Both the position numbers and the translations under genes were made by a program. From Clostridium sp. CAG:921 (GTDB lineage: Bacteria > Bacillota > Clostridia > TANB77 > CAG-465), in assembly GCA_000433135.1 (NCBI GenBank), contig HF991986.1:7875-26561 (forward strand): DNA of 18,687 bases, in the 5' to 3' direction. The notes below the pieces were generated by a model that worked only from the letters and a program-made list of their open reading frames with translations, did no database searches and was not told the origin of the DNA. This document shows positions 14,653-18,687 of this stretch, piece by piece; position 1 is the stretch's first letter, and the number at the start of each line of letters is the position of its first letter.

Positions 14653-14694
14653 AAATGAAACCTACAGCTAAATTAGTTGTAGGTTTCATTTTTA
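14653..14694. terminator. Bidirectional terminator between the 13050-14637 operon and spoIIE
   Basis: AAATGAAACCTACA (14653-14666) and its exact inverse (14678-14691) form a 14-bp stem, extended inward by GCTA/TAGT with one G-U. T-runs follow on both strands. Confidence 0.85.
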
Positions 14695-14757
14695 TTACTT
14701 CAAAATATTATGAAATTTCATTGCATTTATCTAAAATAATGATAACCGATTACATCA

Positions 14758-17112
14758 CTAACCTTTTATTTTAGTAACAATCACAGTAAAATCATCATTT
14801 AATATATTTTTCTTCTCCTTTAATATAACTTTTCTTATCTCATCAGTAATTTGCTTTACACTTTTTGAGGTATCAAGCGTCCTTAAATATGTAGTTAAAA
14901 AATTATCATTTTTATCCATATCATCTGGTATAACTCCATCACTTACCTGTACTACAATATCCAAATTTTTAAGTTCTTTTATTATTGGTAAATAAGTAGA
15001 GCTATCAACAAGTCCAAGAGGTATAGTCATATTATTTATTGTTGCTATATTTCCTGAAGATACAACATAAGTTGGTGCAGCCCCTATTTTTATAAACGTA
15101 GCTAAAGCAGTTTTTAAATCAAATACAAATACATCTAGTGAAGCAAATGAAGTTTCATCTTCTTTTGATTTTAAAATGCTATTTATTATCTCAATAGATT
15201 TTACCTCATCAAATCCTCCCTTTAATAGTTTTTCTAACATATTTATAACAGTTTGAGAACATTTTGATGCTTCTATACCAGACCCTACTCCATCACTTAT
15301 AACATGTAGCGTCTTTAGGTCTTCAAGCTCCATACTAAGATATGAATCGCCAGAAAACTCACTTCCTGTCTTAGTTTCTGAACAAATAGCAGATATACTT
15401 TCAAAACTTGGTTTAGTAACTAACTTTATCTTTGATCTTTCGCTTTTACTACTGTTTAGTATAAGCTTTACAGAAACATTTTTTTCTAATATTTGACTTA
15501 TTATAGATACAATCTGTTTTTTCTGCTTTTCTATATTTGTTAAAATATCAGTGACAAACACATACTCTACATTTCCATTTTCCTCTTTATAATCATCTTC
15601 ATATACTACATATCCATAAAACTTTAATTCTTCTCTAATTTTTTGATGATTTTTATCGTAAACTTTTGGAAAATCAATTTTTATACTACTTGCAACGTTT
15701 GATAAAATTTTTGACATTTCTTTGTATTTATTTGATATCTTACTTGCTTCTTCTTTTTCTTTTCTTTTTAGTATTCTCATTACTTTCATACTAGAATAAA
15801 CTTCTTTAATATCATTTACTATATTAGCTGAAATATCGCATTCAGACACAAGCATAGAAGCATCTATTTCTTCATTATTTTCAAGTTTAGTAGAAATATA
15901 GTCAGAAACAATATCAAGTTTTTCTTCATCCATACAATTTTTTCTATTTTTACAATCTATACAAGTATTTTCGATGTAATCCTTTATATATTTTTTTATA
16001 ACCTCACGAGTTTCTAATTTATTTTCAGGATCTTGATCAAGTGATGTAATATCACCAAGATCACCAAACACTTTTGAAATTGCATCAATTTTATTTTTTG
16101 CATCTGTTGAACTACCAAGCATGTTTTCATATGCTTTTTGTAATGTATTATTTTTGTTAAATAATTTATCAAGACTTTCTTCTACAGATTTTGGCATAAA
16201 TAGTAATACTAAAGATGCCATTAATATCTCACTTAGTTGTGTAGTAATTTCAGAAAAATTACTAGAATAATATGCAATAAGTAAATTTCCAACTACAAAT
16301 GAAGCTACTACTGCTATTTTTCCAAATTTTCCAAATATTCCAGATATAATTCCACTAAATGCAAGAATAACTATAAATCCCATTGAAACATTTAAAATAC
16401 ATGTAAGTAACAATCCTGTTATAACAGCTGCCATACAAGCATATACAGAGCCATTTTTCCATCCATATATTAAAATTAACGCTATTATACAAACATTTGT
16501 TATTGTATGTCCAAATACTTCAATGTTAGAAAATACTGTAAAACACATTGCAATTGTAACAATCATAGAAATTGTCTCTTCTTTTGAAAAAACAAATCCT
16601 TTTTTAATGTTTATTATAACATACACTCCTGAAACTAATATGAAGTAAAGTATTAATTCTATTAATGCGTTACTCATATTAGCAAACAAATTAGTAAAAA
16701 ATGTACCATTTGCAAAATTAAATATACTATCAACAAGTATATATGATGCTAAAAATTTAATAAAAACACTATTTTTTCGTGTCATTCCTTCTATATTTAA
16801 TGCTACAGTTATAACACTAAAAAATAAAAAGAATACCAGTACCTTTGCAATTGTAGCAAATGCTACTTTGCCAATTAATAAAGATAATACTGAAGATAAT
16901 AATACTAATATTAGAGGCACATTAAAAACACTAGCTACTCCCAAAAGTACAAACGAAAATGGAGAAGTATTGTTTAAAAATCCTTGATTTGCCAATAATA
17001 AACTAATTAATACAAATAAAATATTCTTAAATCCTATTTTTTCACTAAGAAAATCCTTTATTTTTTCAAATTTTAATGAAAAATTATCATTTAATGACTT
17101 GCTATAAATCAT
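14758..17112 (-). CDS. spoIIE: Stage II sporulation protein E (membrane PP2C-type phosphatase)
   Basis: A 784-residue protein with the SpoIIE architecture. The first 310 or so residues form about ten membrane helices. A cytoplasmic linker follows, including a cysteine cluster (CIDCKNRKNC, about 383-392) seen in many clostridial SpoIIE proteins. The C-terminal PP2C phosphatase domain (about 570-784) has metal-site motifs SGDSY (D589), ISDGVGSG (D607), SDGV (D725) and DDFTVIV (D773, D774). In sporulating Bacillota, SpoIIE localises to the polar septum, interacts with FtsZ, and dephosphorylates SpoIIAA so that sigma-F is released in the forespore. GAGGTG precedes the ATG. Length is close to the Bacillus subtilis protein (827), with every catalytic motif present, so the organism probably sporulates. 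An atypical promoter candidate lies at 17146-17178. Confidence 0.95.
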   Translation of the reverse strand: MIYSKSLNDNFSLKFEKIKDFLSEKIGFKNILFVLISLLLANQGFLNNTSPFSFVLLGVASVFNVPLILVLLSSVLSLLIGKVAFATIAKVLVFFLFFSVITVALNIEGMTRKNSVFIKFLASYILVDSIFNFANGTFFTNLFANMSNALIELILYFILVSGVYVIINIKKGFVFSKEETISMIVTIAMCFTVFSNIEVFGHTITNVCIIALILIYGWKNGSVYACMAAVITGLLLTCILNVSMGFIVILAFSGIISGIFGKFGKIAVVASFVVGNLLIAYYSSNFSEITTQLSEILMASLVLLFMPKSVEESLDKLFNKNNTLQKAYENMLGSSTDAKNKIDAISKVFGDLGDITSLDQDPENKLETREVIKKYIKDYIENTCIDCKNRKNCMDEEKLDIVSDYISTKLENNEEIDASMLVSECDISANIVNDIKEVYSSMKVMRILKRKEKEEASKISNKYKEMSKILSNVASSIKIDFPKVYDKNHQKIREELKFYGYVVYEDDYKEENGNVEYVFVTDILTNIEKQKKQIVSIISQILEKNVSVKLILNSSKSERSKIKLVTKPSFESISAICSETKTGSEFSGDSYLSMELEDLKTLHVISDGVGSGIEASKCSQTVINMLEKLLKGGFDEVKSIEIINSILKSKEDETSFASLDVFVFDLKTALATFIKIGAAPTYVVSSGNIATINNMTIPLGLVDSSTYLPIIKELKNLDIVVQVSDGVIPDDMDKNDNFLTTYLRTLDTSKSVKQITDEIRKVILKEKKNILNDDFTVIVTKIKG

Positions 17113-17145
17113 ATTAACACCTCTTTTGTTCCTTATATACTATAT

Positions 17146-17178
17146 ATTTTACTCCATTTTTAATCCAAATTTTGTCAT
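17146..17178 (-). promoter_or_regulatory. Candidate long-spacer promoter of spoIIE with Spo0A-box-like element
   Basis: Minus strand: ATGACA (17173-17178), 21-nt spacer, TAAAAT (17146-17151). Spo0A-dependent sigma-A promoters such as B. subtilis spoIIE and spoIIG have 21-22 bp spacers, and 0A boxes read TGTCGAA. Here TGTCATA (17173-17179, plus strand) matches 5 of 7. No 17-bp-spacer promoter was found in the same gap. Suggestive only, given the AT-richness. Confidence 0.35.
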
Positions 17179-17272
17179 ATTTTATGATGTTTATAAATTT
17201 ATTTATCCATTGATACAACGAGTAACGTCCGCAATTACCAATAACATAAACAAAAATCAATTTAGAATTCAA

Positions 17273-17312
17273 AACAAAAATTACATCAAAACAGCAAATA
17301 CCATTTTGATGT
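17273..17312 (-). terminator. Terminator of the 17320 gene
   Basis: ACATCAAAA (17283-17291) and TTTTGATGT (17304-17312) are 9-bp inverted arms around 12 nt. On the minus strand they are followed by AATTTTTG. It lies just downstream of the stop of the 17320 gene and upstream of spoIIE, suggesting the two genes are largely separate transcripts. Confidence 0.55.
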
Positions 17313-17319
17313 ACTAAAT

Positions 17320-18663
17320 TTACTTTGTTGCTGTAGCACTTTTTTTCCTTTTTCTAAGCTCTGCAACAGTTCCCTCTGGATTTTTCCTTGGCCTTCCAAC
17401 TTTTCTAATTGTCTTTGTTACACCAACTCTAACATTATCAATAACTTCAACTTTTTCGTCTTCTTTATCTTTAGACTCTTCAATTTTTTTTTCGTCTGAC
17501 GTTATAACTTCATTATTAAATCCACTTTCTAAATCTTGTTTATTATCATTTATATCTTCAATGTTGACATCAAGTTGATTTCCCAAATCATTTAAATCGA
17601 TATTATCAATAACTTCAAATTTTTCTTCCTCAACTGGTTCTTCTTTTGTTGCATCATTTAATATTTCTTTTACATTTTCAATTTGAGTCATCTCTAGTGC
17701 TCTTGAAAGAATAAATTTATTTAATTTTTCTTCTTCATTTGCTGCTGCAAGCCTTGAATACTCTAAATATTCATCTTCTGTTTTTATTGTTCTATGAACA
17801 TCATTTACCATAGTTTTTATTTTTAAATCATAAACTTCTTTAAACATTTTTGTATAATCTGCTAAACTAATTATATCTTTTTCAAGACTTTCATCATATA
17901 TACTTTGTATTTTCGCAAAAATTTTATCTATGATTTTAAAATACCTGTAAGAATTTTTGCATAAATTTATAACTAAATTAAACTCATACATATGTCTATC
18001 TATATCTGACTCTATTCCTTTAATCATGGTTTCAATAACATATTCAATTAATTCTCTTTCGTCAGATGGTAATTTAGAAATATCATAATTATCATTTATA
18101 TATCCAACATATTCATCAATTAACTCAAATAACTCTTTATACAATTCTTCTGTATAATCGTCTGTTTGAATCTTTACATCTATATTCTCAAATGCTTTTA
18201 TAACTTTATTATATCTTTGAGATTTTCCTTCATCTTTTATATTTTGCTTTACCGCATCAATTGCAGAAGAAATTGATAATAAATTAAATTTTATTTCTTC
18301 TCTTGATCTAAATTTAGCTTTTGTAACTCTATCATACTCCATTTCAAGGAATGATTTTTGAAGTTCTAATCTATCAGTTTTAACTGATGAATTAATTTTA
18401 TCTACAATATCTTCTGGGTATGATATTTTTAATTCATACATTTGTCTTTGTAAAATATCATATTGATATTTTACAAAAACAATTTCTCTTAATATATTTT
18501 CTTCATAAATTCTCTTGTCTTCATTTTCTGCTTTATGTATAACATTTAAATGCTCATCAATAGCTCTATTCATTTTAGCCATATTAACCATAATAACAAC
18601 ACTTTGAATAACTCTATCAAATAAATTCACCTTTTTTTTGGAACTTACTACAATATCAGCCAT
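17320..18663 (-). CDS. Long helical hypothetical protein with acidic linker and AT-hook-like tail
   Basis: A 447-residue protein, cytoplasmic by prediction (no signal peptide; one hydrophobic patch, VIQSVVIMVNMAKM, near residues 19-32). Residues about 35-330 are almost wholly helical and highly charged, consistent with a coiled-coil or helical-repeat scaffold. Residues about 335-410 are a very acidic, probably disordered linker. The C-terminus is strongly basic, with an AT-hook core GRPRK (423-427) followed by LRKRKK, implying binding to the minor groove of AT-rich DNA. GGGGAG lies 10 nt before the ATG. It sits directly upstream of spoIIE in the same direction, with a terminator between. The architecture suggests a nucleoid-associated or chromosome-organising protein; this is inference and I do not recognise the family. 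Confidence 0.7.
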   Translation of the reverse strand: MADIVVSSKKKVNLFDRVIQSVVIMVNMAKMNRAIDEHLNVIHKAENEDKRIYEENILREIVFVKYQYDILQRQMYELKISYPEDIVDKINSSVKTDRLELQKSFLEMEYDRVTKAKFRSREEIKFNLLSISSAIDAVKQNIKDEGKSQRYNKVIKAFENIDVKIQTDDYTEELYKELFELIDEYVGYINDNYDISKLPSDERELIEYVIETMIKGIESDIDRHMYEFNLVINLCKNSYRYFKIIDKIFAKIQSIYDESLEKDIISLADYTKMFKEVYDLKIKTMVNDVHRTIKTEDEYLEYSRLAAANEEEKLNKFILSRALEMTQIENVKEILNDATKEEPVEEEKFEVIDNIDLNDLGNQLDVNIEDINDNKQDLESGFNNEVITSDEKKIEESKDKEDEKVEVIDNVRVGVTKTIRKVGRPRKNPEGTVAELRKRKKSATATK

Positions 18664-18687
18664 ATTTTCATTCTCCCCTTAAAAAAC

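Overview
The window is very AT-rich and packed with short, strongly promoted transcription units. It carries a full-length spoIIE, a Gram-positive-type dnaE with an N-terminal PHP domain, an AGCS amino-acid/cation symporter and the GTPase ychF. Together with textbook AGGAGG ribosome binding sites and near-consensus sigma-A promoters, this points to a low-GC, endospore-forming Bacillota, most likely an uncultured Clostridia-like lineage. That placement is inference from gene content and base composition, not a marker-gene analysis. No rRNA, tRNA, CRISPR array, transposase or clear phage structural gene was seen.

Layout. 1-2450 (minus strand): accessory block holding the 5' end of a small membrane-protein gene (cut by the window edge), a paralogous pair of unknown genes (504-944, broken by one in-frame TGA, and the intact 1227-1757), and a two-TM protein gene (1892-2416). 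2678-7375: housekeeping pair ychF (+) and dnaE (-), convergent around a shared bidirectional terminator. 7429-11480: accessory island of mostly single-gene units: a small nucleotidyltransferase-fold protein, an unknown beta-rich protein, a minus-strand HExxH zinc-peptidase-like protein, a protein whose C-terminus resembles sigma-70 region 4, and an NMN adenylyltransferase-like protein. 11521-12855 (-): AGCS symporter. 12971-14694 (+): two-gene operon of unknown function. 14758-18663 (-): spoIIE and, upstream of it, a long helical protein with an acidic linker and an AT-hook-like basic tail.

How it fits together. Known roles are housekeeping (DNA replication, ribosome-associated GTPase, amino-acid uptake) and sporulation (SpoIIE activates sigma-F in the forespore). 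The orphans between them are almost all independently transcribed: each has its own sigma-A promoter, usually with a 17-bp spacer and an extended TGn -10, and often its own terminator. Two of these promoters carry perfect inverted repeats that look like repressor sites. I cannot show that the orphans form one system. The best leads are the region-4-like protein at 10092, the nucleotidyltransferase with a palindrome over its promoter at 7500, the unknown operon at 13050-14637, and the stop-interrupted paralog at 504-944.
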